This document shows, one piece after another, positions 10,225 through 20,931 of a DNA stretch of 64,000 nucleotides. Source of the DNA: Plantago major. Lineage: Eukaryota; Streptophyta; Magnoliopsida; Lamiales; Plantaginaceae. The stretch's first letter is position 1. The number at the start of each line of letters is the position of its first letter. The DNA is taken from NCBI GenBank assembly GCA_026545765.1, contig JAIFAC010000465.1, forward strand, positions 30,925-94,924. The letters are read 5' to 3'. Under the pieces are notes generated by a model. That model saw nothing but the letters and a program-made list of their open reading frames with translations. It searched no databases and had not been told where the DNA came from. Both the position numbers and the translations under genes were made by a program.

Positions 10225-11868
10225 CTAAATAGTTTCTCTACGAATCGTCAAGGGATCAGGAGCCTTCATTGTATCATCTTCATTACTGTCCAACTCTTCT
10301 TCGTCAATAAAAGGAAGCTGCCTCCCGGGACTTTGCTCGTGGGAGAACCGGCTAGGACTTGGCGAGTTAGCCTTCAACCCATGTGGTGGCGAAGAATAAC
10401 TGGGGTCGGATCTCGGCAATGGAGCTATTGGTGACTCTTCGTCTCGTCTTTTGCAAAATTTGTCCTCCACAATTTCATAGGCATTCCCAGTCCTTACTTC
10501 CTGAGCCAAAGAACACCAACAGCAGCAAAGCCACAGAACACAATCAGAAACAGCTGGTCTATTACAACAAAAGTTGTACGATGGCAAGTTAAATCTCTTT
10601 CTCATCTGAATTCTCCAAAATCCACCATATAGTAACCCGAAAAGACACAAGAAAATCCCAGTTACGCCTAGTGCAGCCCTGACATTCTCGTTGTCAATAT
10701 TAACAGCAGCCAGATTGAAAATCCAAAACGGAGCCATACAGAATAGTATAAACGTTGCAATGTGAACATACATGTTTCCAAGTCCGAGCCTCTCCATATT
10801 CCATCCGAAGACACAGAAGCTACAGAATAACGATAAATAAGCTAAAGAAATATCGTCCCATATATCGAGAATGCCTCCACTCCATTGAGGACTATTCACG
10901 ATACGTCTTTCTTCGTCTCTCAAAGCAAATGAAAATCTCCTTAAAAATGATTTTCGTCTTGATTGCTCTGGTCTGCTACTGTCCTCAGTGGTTATTCTGA
11001 TTTGGGCTTCTTCGTCTTCATCGGTCTCGTAATCTTTTCCAAGAGGACTAAGCATGGAGTAAACTCCAGCAACTGCAGGAGCACCAATAGCGACAGATAT
11101 GCAAATCCCCACACCAATAGCAGGTCGGTCTGCCCTTCTGTATCCTAGATTTAGCCCACACAACCCATACTGGGCAAAACAGTTAATATTGAGCAATGCC
11201 ACAACCACCATCATGTGGGCCCATTCGTGGGGCTTATAAGTACCATTCTCGCAGTAAAGTTTCCGAAGCTTGAGAACATCTTCCGGCCTCCATCTGATAA
11301 GCAGTGAAAAGTGGTAGATACGTTTGGGGTGCTGGTACAAGCACATAAGGGTAAATAGAGCATTTAGAATTTGATTATTCACCTCAAACCAAGTATCCCT
11401 CTGAGACTTCCTTGGGATTGCATGGCTCAACATTCCCGTCATGACCATGAACAGAATAGCACCAGAAATGGCAACAATTACGATCCAAACAAAGAGAGCT
11501 AAATTCACAGGATCCCTTATCCACTCTTTGCTAATTCTCCAGAGATTATCCCAGTCCATTTTTCTCGAAAACATTCTATGGAAGCGTTCACGGATCTGAA
11601 GACTACTAGAAGAAGGTACAGTGCGCGAAACTTCCTCCTTCTCGAATGCCATCCTATGAAATCTAGCGGATGGCGAATCCAACTTGCCAAAATTGAAGAA
11701 CCTTAGCCGTTTGGGACGACTAGATAAACTATCAGCACAACCATTTTCATTGTTTATAAGACCCTTATGAGACGTCGAAATGTGGAGAGGGGCATGGCCT
11801 TTCACTTTACTGACACTAGATTCGTCACCCCCGCCAGCATGCTCACCATTATCCATCGTCGATACCAT
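10225..11868 (-). CDS. DUF2985/PLAC8-domain membrane protein, 547 aa
   Basis: A single uninterrupted reading frame, ATG at 11868 and TAG at 10225. The first 115 residues are polar, serine- and arginine-rich and probably cytosolic. A hydrophobic segment lies at about 121-147, the DUF2985-like region with further membrane spans at about 215-273, an acidic loop at 278-300, and a PLAC8 domain at about 328-468. Within PLAC8, CSFCVFGWNMERLG, the membrane span 368-390 and NFCCNRPAVSDC..WLCCCWC..AQEVRTGN are the conserved cysteine blocks. The tail (470-547) is proline/serine-rich and acidic. This plant family is single-copy-like and conserved; its biochemical role is unknown, and PLAC8 relatives influence cell number and metal or calcium transport. 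A second ATG four codons in is equally possible as the start. Confidence 0.9.
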   Translation of the reverse strand: MVSTMDNGEHAGGGDESSVSKVKGHAPLHISTSHKGLINNENGCADSLSSRPKRLRFFNFGKLDSPSARFHRMAFEKEEVSRTVPSSSSLQIRERFHRMFSRKMDWDNLWRISKEWIRDPVNLALFVWIVIVAISGAILFMVMTGMLSHAIPRKSQRDTWFEVNNQILNALFTLMCLYQHPKRIYHFSLLIRWRPEDVLKLRKLYCENGTYKPHEWAHMMVVVALLNINCFAQYGLCGLNLGYRRADRPAIGVGICISVAIGAPAVAGVYSMLSPLGKDYETDEDEEAQIRITTEDSSRPEQSRRKSFLRRFSFALRDEERRIVNSPQWSGGILDIWDDISLAYLSLFCSFCVFGWNMERLGLGNMYVHIATFILFCMAPFWIFNLAAVNIDNENVRAALGVTGIFLCLFGLLYGGFWRIQMRKRFNLPSYNFCCNRPAVSDCVLWLCCCWCSLAQEVRTGNAYEIVEDKFCKRRDEESPIAPLPRSDPSYSSPPHGLKANSPSPSRFSHEQSPGRQLPFIDEEELDSNEDDTMKAPDPLTIRRETI

Positions 11869-12530
11869 ATCGTTTTCTTAATTAATTCTCTTCCTATGAT
11901 AATCAATAGTACTAACAAACCATTCTCAATTCTAAACCCTTCCTTCCTCTTGAATTAGTCAATCAAAGTCCACAAAGCTGCAAATTGGGTGAAGTAATGT
12001 CAATCGACTACAACTCAGAGATTCCAATAACTTACTAACATTACCCTCCAAAAAATACTGCAAAATCTACAGAAATCCTCCAAACCCTCTCTATATTTCC
12101 AACTAGGAAGTGCCGTTTATATCAAGAGACACGAATCTAAGAACCACAATGATAAAGAACCATTCCAAAAAGTCAAATTCAATCAAACACAGAAGATATA
12201 AAGTAGAAATCATTGTTGCAGAATCATATTAAGCAAAAATAGAAACTGGGTTCTCAACATACAGCATAAAGCAACAGAAACTGAATCAATCCAAGCACAT
12301 AAAGACAGATTAAACGGAATCCTAACCCGGTTTCACAAATATAAAAAGGGTAAAAGAGTTAGAAAACTTACAGTAGAGAGTGGATTAGAGAAAGAGAATG
12401 GAACGAGAACCCATTTTGGCGAGTGAAACTTGAGGCAGTTCATCTCATGGGTATCAATCCGCCATGGATTGGTTTGAAAACAAGAGAGAGTTTTGAAAGT
12501 TTGGATGCTTTTCCTCTTTTGATTGTTCTT
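11869..12530 (-). other. Probable 5' UTR with intron of the PLAC8 gene
   Basis: Upstream on the minus strand a strong donor, CTACT|GTAAGTTTTC, lies at 12371-12370, and a plausible acceptor, TTTGTTAG|TACT, at 11912. The coding exon would thus be preceded by a leader exon running rightwards from 12372, with a roughly 460-base leader intron. The transcription start is not identifiable. Confidence 0.4.
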
Positions 12531-12997
12531 CGGATTGTTCGCGTTACTTTATTGCTTTTCCTTTTTCGAATTATGGTTGGCGAATGTGAAAACTAATTTT
12601 GAAAGAAAGTATAAACAACTTGACAGGTGGTGGAGACTGGAGAAGGGAGGCAACAAATTATTTCCACACGCTTCAAACGACTAGATCTTTATTAGGGCTT
12701 CCCGGTGGGCCGGGTCATGAAAGCCCGAAACATATTTAAGCAGGCCAAACCCATTACGGGTGTTGATTGTTGTTCGATTTGTCTCGGGTTTTGTTATTGT
12801 TCTTGTGTGATTATTCGGTTTGCTTAATCTTGTTTGTGATTAAAACTTTACAATTGTTGTTGTCGAAGAGGTAGGAAGTAATTGTCATCAATGGTGTCTA
12901 CAAAATTTGAGATCGAGAAAAATGTAAAGGAGTATAGGAGAAACTGGAGACAATTTGCAAGGTAAAAATGCACAGCAGCGGGCCGTCAACGCGTTAG

Positions 12998-13201
12998 GGC
13001 GCAACCCTGGCTCAATCGGCGGGTGGTTGGGATAGTTGGACTCCTAAGATGCTTTTCCAGGTGATGGGGTTGGTGCCCGACTGGTATGGTATCTTAGAGA
13101 GCAGCAGAAGACATTCGAACATGAAAGAACAACTCTTGGAAGAAGAAGATGGAGTTATTATTGAAGATGAGGCGTCCAATAGCCGTGGGATGATATCATG
13201 A
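12998..13201 (+). other. Unrecognised coding-like open segment
   Basis: A frame of 67 codons ending TGA at 13199-13201 reads WDSWTPKMLFQVMGLVPDWY and then an acidic stretch EQLLEEEDGVIIEDEA. The composition is protein-like (tryptophans, amphipathic, acidic tail), but a TAG at 12995-12997 closes the frame upstream. An ATG at 12968 precedes that stop in the same frame. It could be the last exon of a broken gene. I do not recognise the family. Confidence 0.25.
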
Positions 13202-13780
13202 AGCAAATCGACACACAGGAGGATATCGACCCAACAAAAGCTTCCCATTTGATTAATTTACGACCGAAAAAAAAGTCAACAAAAATTAAATGAGAAGTTT
13301 TTGCCGGGACCGAGGAAGTAATATGTTTTGTTTTATAAGTTGTCTAGTGAAATCTTAGAATCCTCAGTGGACACAAGATTCGAACCACGAAATTCTTACG
13401 CCCTCGCCTTCCGGTTTTAGTTCATTGTTGTTCGATTAATTGTTTTATGTTGTTGTTGCTTATTCCTCAATTGTTTGAATCAACAAGGGGACCATATACT
13501 TTGGAATTCCATCAACCTGTGTGTAAGGGCTCGGCCTTGGAGGTTGAGGTCCGATTCTTTAGTTCGGCTAGGTTATCAGTTACACCGTTGATTTACTGAT
13601 TCAGAAAAAACAATAGATTTTCTTGGAGTCATTCATCGTAGTTCATAAGGATTCTACACGACAAAAAGGTGTCAAAAAGCAAAATGTAACAATATAATAT
13701 ACATTTTATGAATTTTTCCCTACAGTTATATCTTGAAACATTAAAGGTTTTTACTAAAAATATCGATAATATATTATATA
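13202..13780. other. Intergenic, possible minus-strand SINE-like piece
   Basis: Around 13375 the minus strand reads GTGGTTCGAATCTTG, like a tRNA B box, downstream of GGCGAGGGCGTAAG. No convincing A box or poly(A) was found, so SINE identity is weak. The rest is AT-rich. Confidence 0.25.
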
Positions 13781-13783
13781 ATA

Positions 13784-14009
13784 CTCCCTCCATTTCAGAG
13801 AAAGTGTTACAACTTTCCGTTTCCGGCGTTTCACTAAAAGTGTTACAATTTACATTTATGGAAATTAGTTAAATAATAAAACTCCCTACCTTTCACTTTT
13901 ATTACACTATGCCACTCAGTTAATCTCTAATAATCAAAAATGCCACTTGTTCCTACTTTTTCTTAAAATTAAGAATCCAAATCAGAACACTTTCTCCGAA
14001 ATTATGAGA
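13784..14009. mobile_element. Stowaway-like MITE
   Basis: The left end is TACTCCCTCCATTTCAGAGA with AAGTGTTAC inside; the right end reads AACACTTTCTCCGAAATTATGAGATA. The inner parts are reverse complements (AACACTTTCTC), while the outer eight bases on the right have eroded. It is non-coding. Confidence 0.6.
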
Positions 14010-14420
14010 TAATATAATAATATAATATATTATAAGAGAGGAAGTTGCTCAAGTTTGGTACCAAGTGAATGGTCGACTTTGTCCTTAATGAATTTTATAT
14101 TTTGCCCTACTTAAAAGGAGTTACTTGTCAAATGCTAAAAAAGAATCGTAGTTGTTGTTCTAAATTTTAATGTTGTAATTTGGAGATAATGTAAAAGTTT
14201 CTTCCGCTTTGATCTTTATTGGAAATTGTTCAAACTTAATTTCGATTTTTTGTTCATTTCATTGTTATAAAACCCGACTTATAATTGGCATATGTATTGT
14301 GCACATTGTTGATTTAATATAAAATGTTAATATATGTGTTTTACAAATATATTTATTTAATGTAAAACATTGACGTTATTAAGAAAACCATCGATTTTAT
14401 TAATCTCTGAATTTTTTATA

Positions 14421-14495
14421 GAGAAAGTCTCCTGATAGACGGTCTCTCGATCACACACACACACACACATATATATACATATATATGTATGTATG

Positions 14496-14577
<82 letters not shown>

Positions 14578-14775
14578 CACACGCTACAATAATACACGGA
14601 CTTATATTGTTAAGAAACTATCGATTTATTAATCAAAACGTCAATGTTCTCAACATTTGTGTTTTTTCATATTACAAAAACACGTTTTGTTAACCACATA
14701 GACGTTTTGATTAATAATATGGATAATTTATTATAACATAGGTCCGTCTCTAAAAGACCGTCTCTCTGTAGACGT
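14421..14775. repeat. Hairpin-type repeat carrying an (AT)n tract
   Basis: Inverted motifs with AGACGGTCTC bound the segment (left about 14437, right about 14755). Inside, ATTAATCAAAACGTC (14628-14642) pairs with GACGTTTTGATTAAT (14701-14715). A related copy occurs near 18720-18900. This looks like an unclassified foldback MITE in which an (AC)n/(AT)n array has expanded. Confidence 0.4.
14499..14571. repeat. (AT)n microsatellite
   Basis: Uninterrupted AT dinucleotides, preceded by (AC)n at 14454-14468 and GTAT units at 14486-14500. Confidence 0.95.
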
Positions 14776-14921
14776 TCTTTTTACTGTAACCTTAATATTT
14801 CCTATTGATTTTTGTGAGTTATAAGATACTAGCATTTACGTAATATATCGCGCTAAGTATGGTTTTATATAAACCAATGAATCAGAATTGAAAAAGAGAA
14901 TGCATTTAAAAATAATTAAAA

Positions 14922-15095
14922 AGGAGAAACCTACGCTAACGGGATTCAACCCCAGATCTTCTACTTAAAAATGACACATATACGCACTAAATTCAAATTG
15001 AATAAATAAAAGGAGAAACCTACGCTATGGGATTCAACCCCGATCTTCTACTTAAACAACGACACGTACGTACTGCATTCAAATCAATAAGTAAG
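14922..15095. repeat. Direct repeat pair of about 85 bases
   Basis: AAAAGGAGAAACCTACGCTA followed by GGGATTCAACCCC and ATCTTCTACTTAAA occurs at about 14921-15006 and again at 15007-15095. The minus strand of each contains GGGGTTGAATCCC, resembling a tRNA B box. This may be a duplicated SINE fragment. Confidence 0.45.
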
Positions 15096-15126
15096 ATCAA
15101 CTACTTGTATTTAAATTCAATTACAA

Positions 15127-15130
<4 letters not shown>

Positions 15131-15198
<68 letters not shown>
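15131..15198. repeat. (AT)n microsatellite
   Basis: Pure AT tract ending exactly where the plastid-like segment begins. Confidence 0.95.
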
Positions 15199-15200
<2 letters not shown>

Positions 15201-15357
15201 TTCCTTTTCTATTGCCGCATTTCGCTCAAAGGGTTGAAGGGAGATAGTGCATCAAGCTGTTCGCAAGGGCCAACTTGATCCTCTTCCCCAGGGATCTCAG
15301 ATGAGGGACCCTGAGAGAGCCACCGACTCCAACTAGCGTCCATGTATGATCCATATA
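15199..15357 (+). other. Plastid-like insertion (trnI intron/ycf68 region)
   Basis: A GC-richer block containing TTGCCGCATTTCGCTCAAAG, GGGAGATAGTGCATCAAGCT, CAACTTGATCCTCTTCCCCA and GCCACCGACTCCAACTAGCG. I recognise these as close to sequence in the plastid inverted repeat around the trnI-GAU intron (ycf68 region), with a few substitutions. It carries no functional gene and is most simply a nuclear copy of plastid DNA. Identification is from memory of plastid genomes and was not checked by alignment. Confidence 0.55.
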
Positions 15358-15363
15358 TGAAAA

Positions 15364-15366
<3 letters not shown>

Positions 15367-15430
<64 letters not shown>
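15367..15430. repeat. (AT)n microsatellite
   Basis: Pure AT tract on the right side of the plastid-like block. Confidence 0.95.
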
Positions 15431-15434
<4 letters not shown>

Positions 15435-15939
15435 AATGACTTAATATGTTTATTCATAAAATATTATTTAATACATTAACATAAAATTAAAAAGATACGT
15501 CCATTATGTCCCTCGCTAATGCAAGTTTATTGAAATACCTTGCAAAGCTGAAACCGTTAAAAACACTTATATACTCTGGCACCAAAACATTGTACTATTT
15601 GCTTTGAAAATTTTATGCAATCCAGATCTGGAACCTGAATATTAAATGCATCAATAGTATCATGAAGATCGTTTATAAAGAGAGACTCCAATATTGTTAA
15701 AGGAAGTGTTAACTTTTAATATGATTTGTAATGTAAGCAGAGCAATGATATAAGATTTGGAGTTTTGGAGGTTGCATGGGTATATCCTCCACCGCATATA
15801 TAAAAAATATTAGTAGTAGTATCAAACTGTAGCTTTGTAACTGGTTTTGGAATTAATATCGGCATGGTGGATGTAGCTAGCAGTCGCTTATCAAGGAAAC
15901 TTATTCGGTTCCCACTAGATTTAAAGTAGGGGAAATTAC
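15431..15939. other. Intergenic, nothing recognised
   Basis: AT-rich, no coding frame or known repeat. Confidence 0.45.
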
Positions 15940-16645
15940 GTTTTTTACACCCTAAATTTTGGTCAATTACAATTTAGTCCCTTCTATTCAAACAATTACA
16001 GACATATCCAAAACCTGATGTTTGAGTTGATCAGAAATAAAATAAATGGAAAAGAAAATTAGTTGGACTTGGTTGCAATTTACTATCTTCAATTTACTAC
16101 ACATTGGACTCTAATATTTTATAAATTACAACGATGACTCAATATTATTGTAAATTAAACCCCAATAAAATTTGTTTTCAAAATATACCTAATTTTTTTT
16201 TTCTTTTTCCTCCTCCATCTTCTTCTTCCTTCTTCAAAAAGCTCCCGGAGTCATGAATAGTCCGATCCGAGCTATTATATATACCGACGGAGTCAAGAAA
16301 ATAGCCTACCAAGTCATGCTTCGATTTGAAGTCATACCGATCGAATCGCAAAAAGCTCGCCGAATCAGATATAATAGCTCCGATCGGAGCTTTTTTGAAG
16401 AAGGAAGAAGAAGAAGATGGAGGAGGAGGGAGGAAGGAAGAAGATGAGGAGGGAGGAAGAATAAGTTGACCGAGATTGGAGGTGGTGGTGGAAGAATGGT
16501 GGTGGTGGAAGGTGGTGGTTAGAAGTGGTGGTGGAAGAATGGTGGTGGTGGTGGGTAGTAAATTTAAAGAAAAAAATGTTAGGGTTTGTTTCAGTGTTAA
16601 AATATTTTCGTTTATTTTGCAATAATGGGGATTTTGAATTATAAG
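15940..16645. repeat. Dispersed repeat family, copy 1
   Basis: Begins GGGGAAATTACGTTTTTTAC and TCAATTACAATTTAGTCCC, has the palindrome AGCTCCGATCGGAGCT near 16375-16392, then a purine-rich GAAGAAGAAGAGG and GGTGGTGGT section, and ends near TTTGCAATAATGGGGATTTT. The same order of parts recurs at 19040-19650. Non-coding and unclassified. Confidence 0.4.
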
Positions 16646-16815
16646 AAAAGATAAAATGAAAAAGTGATTTTTACTTATTGAATTATATTTTTTTCACAGA
16701 AAATGGCTCATTCAGAATTGTTTCAATGTATGACCTCATCGACAAGTTATATATATCAAGTGGATATGTAATTTTCCCTTTAAAGTATTTCTTATTTATT
16801 TCGTCACAGATATTA

Positions 16816-16961
16816 CCTCTGTTTCAAAGAAAACTTTCCAATTTACTATTCTGCGGTCAATTGTCTTCAACTTTAACAACGAATTAATCTTAAAATATAA
16901 TAATAAATAATTTTAATAAAAATTTAATAAAAATCGAAAATTTTCTTTATAACGGAGGAAG
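16816..16961. mobile_element. Stowaway-like MITE
   Basis: Ends are CCTCTGTTTCAAAGAAAACTT and TTTTCTTTATAACGGAGGAAG, inverted with a few mismatches, flanked by TA on both sides (16814-16815 and 16962-16963). 146 bases, non-coding. Confidence 0.7.
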
Positions 16962-16963
16962 TA

Positions 16964-17590
16964 TTATTTTCTCCAATTGGATCTACAATATGTGGAGTCT
17001 GCTCATTTCATTTATTCACTATTATTGCTATTATTATGAACTACCATAGTCAACTCATCAACAAACGTCCAAGCTCCGACCACATTCACCCACTCTTAGT
17101 CCGGCCCAACAAAGCACATGCCAACAGGGTAACGGGTAACCATTGACACATTTCATATTACTCCTATACCAGTCCACGTCATAAAATCATACGGTACAAA
17201 AGTACTACGAAACATTTAAGTTAGCCTCCTGGCACGAACCAACAGAGAAGTCCCAACTCTTCTCCAGTTCTTAGGAGGTTCACTTAAAAAAGAAAATTAA
17301 GAAGAAAAGGTATAAACATTTATAGAGAGAAACAGAGGAAGAAAATAGCTTTCTAATTGGGATTAAGAGATATAAGCTATTAACGATTAGGAGGAGATAC
17401 TTGCTATTTGGCAAAAAGAATACAATTGTATTCAGTCGTCTGTTTCTCTTCAGAATTGTTTGGCTTAAGCGCATTGCTTATTCTGCATCGTGAAATTGGA
17501 GAGAGTTAATTTTTTTTTAATAACTAAACTGCAAATGGGCTATGGTCCTGGGCCCCAGAAAAATGGGGACAATGCAGGCCGGGCCCGAGT
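16964..17590. other. Intergenic upstream of the Copia remnant
   Basis: No gene recognised. The part from about 17500 may be the tail of a degraded Copia LTR, because a primer-binding site follows. Confidence 0.35.
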
Positions 17591-17686
17591 CTAGATTAAT
17601 TATAGGAAGAAGTTTAGTTGATGTACAATACTTATATGTACCTTGCTACTGTACATTTGGCATGATGAATATAATACATATTTACA

Positions 17687-17700
17687 TGGTATCAAACCAG
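17687..17700 (+). other. Copia primer-binding site
   Basis: TGGTATCAAACCAG directly after ...TTTACA resembles the initiator-tRNA(Met) binding site (TGGTATCAGAGC) that follows a 5' LTR. Confidence 0.5.
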
Positions 17701-17779
17701 GTCTTCCCACGCCATTGACCAACAATAATTCCCAAATCAACTGCCTCACTTTTCTTTTTCTTTCTCATCATCTTTCGCC

Positions 17780-18178
17780 ATGGCTGGTAACAGTTCTTCA
17801 TCATCTACCTCCCCATATACTTCTCTCCCAATTACTGCCCTCATCCACTTTCTCACAATCAAATTGGACTCCACCAATTACTTACTATGGCGTGATCAAG
17901 TCGAACCCTTACTTCGTGTCCAACGCAAATTCGGTTTTATCGATCTCTCAATTCCCCCACCACCTCCCACCATCGCTGGTTCTAACAACACCCAGCTCCC
18001 AAATCCTGAATTTATCACTTGGTCTGATCAAGATCAATTGATTCGCAGCTTGCTTGTCTTTTCAGTGTACCAACCGTCAATTCATTGGGAAAACAATGCA
18101 CCTTCCAATTGCGAACACCCCTCCACCCTATGTTCATTACGGAACAAGTTAAATAATTTAATGTATGAATGGCGATAA
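17780..18178 (+). pseudogene. Ty1/Copia Gag (retrotran_gag) N-terminal fragment
   Basis: An ATG-started frame of 132 residues reads LTIKLDSTNYLLWRDQVEPL, then GFIDLSIPPPPP and NPEFITWSDQDQLIRSLL. This is the conserved opening of plant Copia Gag polyproteins (the L-x-x-x-N-Y-x-x-W motif and the W-x-x-x-D segment). A primer-binding-site-like motif lies 80 bases upstream. After RSLL the sequence stops resembling Gag, and no protease, integrase or reverse transcriptase follows, so it is a 3'-truncated remnant. Confidence 0.75.
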
Positions 18179-18179
18179 T

Positions 18180-19035
18180 TAGCCATACAGTCAATTTAAC
18201 TCAGAAATGAAATGCCAAGAGTACATTTTCGAAGAAATGTTATATGTATTCACCTTTATTTTGGTTGTTTTATAAGACATTACGAAATAGTCATATTACA
18301 TTTATATGATATTATATAAGAAAAGTTAATTATTTGCGCATAATAAAAGTTTGCTCAAGGGCTGATACAAATTGAAAATGTGTATATTATGTGAATATTT
18401 TAAAAGAAGTCTTTTGCACTTCTTGCATAATATTCACTCAAATTGTTACAATTATTTCTTTAAATTTTAGAATTAAAGATGGATCAATTTGTATCTTATG
18501 GTCTACCACCACCAATAAGCATAATGGTGGCTTTAGTGATATGTTTAGTTGTGACTTTTTGAGATTCTCTTCTTAGCTATAAAAATGTGGTTCTCCATCC
18601 TTCGAATTTATATATGGTTGATGACAATGTCAGAGCAATTTTCTTAATATCAACAATTTTACTTTTATAGAATTAACATCTATCATAATTAAAAATACAA
18701 AGTCTCATGACAGACAAGACGGTTTATAGATAAATTATTTAGAAACGGGACTATGTTATAAAGAAAATATTCCACGTTTTAATAAAAACGTCTATGTTGC
18801 AATCAGACTGAGTAATTTTGTAATATAAAAAAATACTAATATCGGTAATACGTACGCTAGATTATTAACATTGATAATTTTCTAAGAATAAACGACGCTT
18901 TGTATAAATTATCTGTAGATCGCTTCACACGGTATTTATTTCAGAAAAAAACTATAAATTTTATAAATAATTAAAATTGCTTTGACATTAAAATTTATAC
19001 TTTGGCATTATCATCGGGCTACATATATACTCGAG
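18180..19035. other. Intergenic with a foldback-repeat relative
   Basis: The 18705-18910 part contains ACGGTTTATAGATAAATTA, GGGACTATGTTATAA and ACGTTTTAATAAAAACGTC, echoing the hairpin repeat at 14421-14775. No gene. Confidence 0.35.
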
Positions 19036-19039
19036 GCAA

Positions 19040-19650
19040 TTACTCAGTACCCTTTAAGAAGTCGCCAATTACAAGCCCCTTCTATTTAAATAAGTCAGTC
19101 CCAATAAATATTCCAATTTTACAATTAGGTCTGTCAAATTCTCAATTGTAAGGGTTTAAAGTTTTCAAAACTTCCAATTGAGTACCTGCAACCATGAAAG
19201 TCCTCCACCTTCACCCACCTCCCAATCTAAAAACCACCACCTTCCAATCGGAAAAACACCACCAGAACCTTCAAATCGGAAAAATACCACCAACACCTTC
19301 AAATCGGAACACCACCAACTCCAAATCCAGCCACCACCTCGAAATAATAATACTCTCACCACCACTTCGATTTGGAGCTGTGAACACAGCTCCAAATCGG
19401 AGCTCAATAGCTCTGATACCGGAGTTATTATAGCTCCAACCAGAGGTCTTACATATTTGGAGTTATTACGGATGTGCACCGTAGTCATAAAGCCTCGTCA
19501 GAGTGGTGCTTGTGGAAAAGTTGTTAAAGATGGTGGTATGGTGGTATGGAAGAAGAAGATGCAAATATTGATTAATTAATTTGTTAGGCTTTGTTTAAGA
19601 GAATTCAAAATTTATTTGTGTTTGTTTTGTAATAATTGAAAATTAATAAT
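19040..19650. repeat. Dispersed repeat family, copy 2
   Basis: Begins GGCAATTACTCAGTACCC..CAATTACAAGCCCCTTCTA, has AGCTCCAAATCGGAGCTC around 19389-19406, a C/A-rich ACCACCACC section and ends TTGTGTTTGTTTTGTAATAA. Same architecture as 15940-16645. The proline- and threonine-rich open frames across it reflect composition, not a gene. Confidence 0.4.
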
Positions 19651-20927
19651 TATTCAAAGTAATAATATAACCAAACTTTAGGCGCGTGGGGAACTCCCGA
19701 TTTCCCTCAATTTCATCAATCACAATACAAATATCTCTGAACTAACAATAATGCTCAGTCTCACTCACCAGCGCGTGAGACATACTGAGACTTTTACGTT
19801 CCGTTTACCTTCTGTCATTTACTTCAAAAAAAAAAAAAAGTAAGAACTCTCTCTCTCCTTCTATGTATTTTCACCCAAATCAATCTTCCAACTCAACTCC
19901 CTTGAACAAATTCAATGGATGAAACAATCCTTATCAAATTTTCTATCTTCCTTTAAGCTTCATGAAAGGCTGGATCTGGATCTGAACAGGCAAAGAAAAG
20001 CTTCTGGCTGTGAGATTGAGCTATAGGTGAGGAGCGAGTTCGAATCGAGAGTGAAATTAGACATTGAGAAGGAATCGACGCGGAATTCGGGGAGCTGAGG
20101 GCGCAGAACAAGACAGACGATGAAGGTGATGGTGTCGAAGATGACGCGATTTAATCGAAGCCTACCGAGGGGTAGTTATCAAACCCTAGACTCAGTAGGA
20201 TATAGGTTGGAAAAATCCACTTTTATTAATTTCAGATTTAGGGATGCTGGTGATAGCTATTGGTTCAGATAAGAAAAGTGCTAGAGGGACTCACTGTTTA
20301 CGATACTCTTTATGATCTCTTCTCCTTTGCCTTTCCGACAACTCTAATTTCTCCTTCTCTTTCTATAGCCATCTTACTCTACCAGCTATTCAATGGAATG
20401 GGATCAAGTCTGAGGACTAAGAAGTTAGAAAATGGTTATGAATAGTGAGAATGAGTGAAGAAGAAGAAGAAAGTAAATTGAAAGCATAAATTAATTTGGC
20501 ATAGGATTACCGGAGCATTAAATGCATCGTCCTCCCTATTTTTCTAGCCATGTAGCTAGAAGTTAAACTAGCTCATGGAAGGATCTTCATGGAAGGGTCT
20601 GTCACAAATATTATTAGGTAGTTTGGCTCGTAATTTCGATTCGAGATTGAGCATTTTGTAGTATTCTTTTTTGTATTGCAACTTTAATTCACTTCAAATA
20701 CTCGACTTTAATATTTTTCCGTACCCCTCTCTGCATTGCAACTTTAATACACTTCTACAATTCATAAAATTTTAACGGTATACTAAAAGTAGATTTTCAC
20801 AATTCAATCAAAATTTAGTTATTATTCATAAGTTAAAACCTAGTTAAAATCCGACCAATTAAAGTTGCATGCAGAACAACCTATAAAATATAAGCAAAAC
20901 CCACTAAGTGATAGAATGAATGCCTAA
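19651..20927. other. Intergenic with a short unrecognised open segment
   Basis: Around 19915-20271 several short frames look weakly protein-like, for example an ATG at 20119 (MKVMVSKMTRFNRSLPRG..), 50 codons to TAA, but none is recognised and stops are frequent. This could be a decayed gene. Confidence 0.25.
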
Positions 20928-20931
20928 TGTA

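Noticed and set aside
10020..11148. Plus-strand open frames across the PLAC8 gene
   Set aside because: Shadows of the 547-codon minus-strand gene, with no family similarity of their own.
13330..13440. tRNA gene or SINE on the minus strand (GGTTCGAATC)
   Set aside because: No paired acceptor stem, no clear A box, no poly(A) or target duplication.
14493..14693. YIYIYI-type frames over AT repeats (also at 15027 and 32337)
   Set aside because: Translation of (AT)n. Only the VDIKLPD end at 32437 and beyond is real Helitron helicase sequence.
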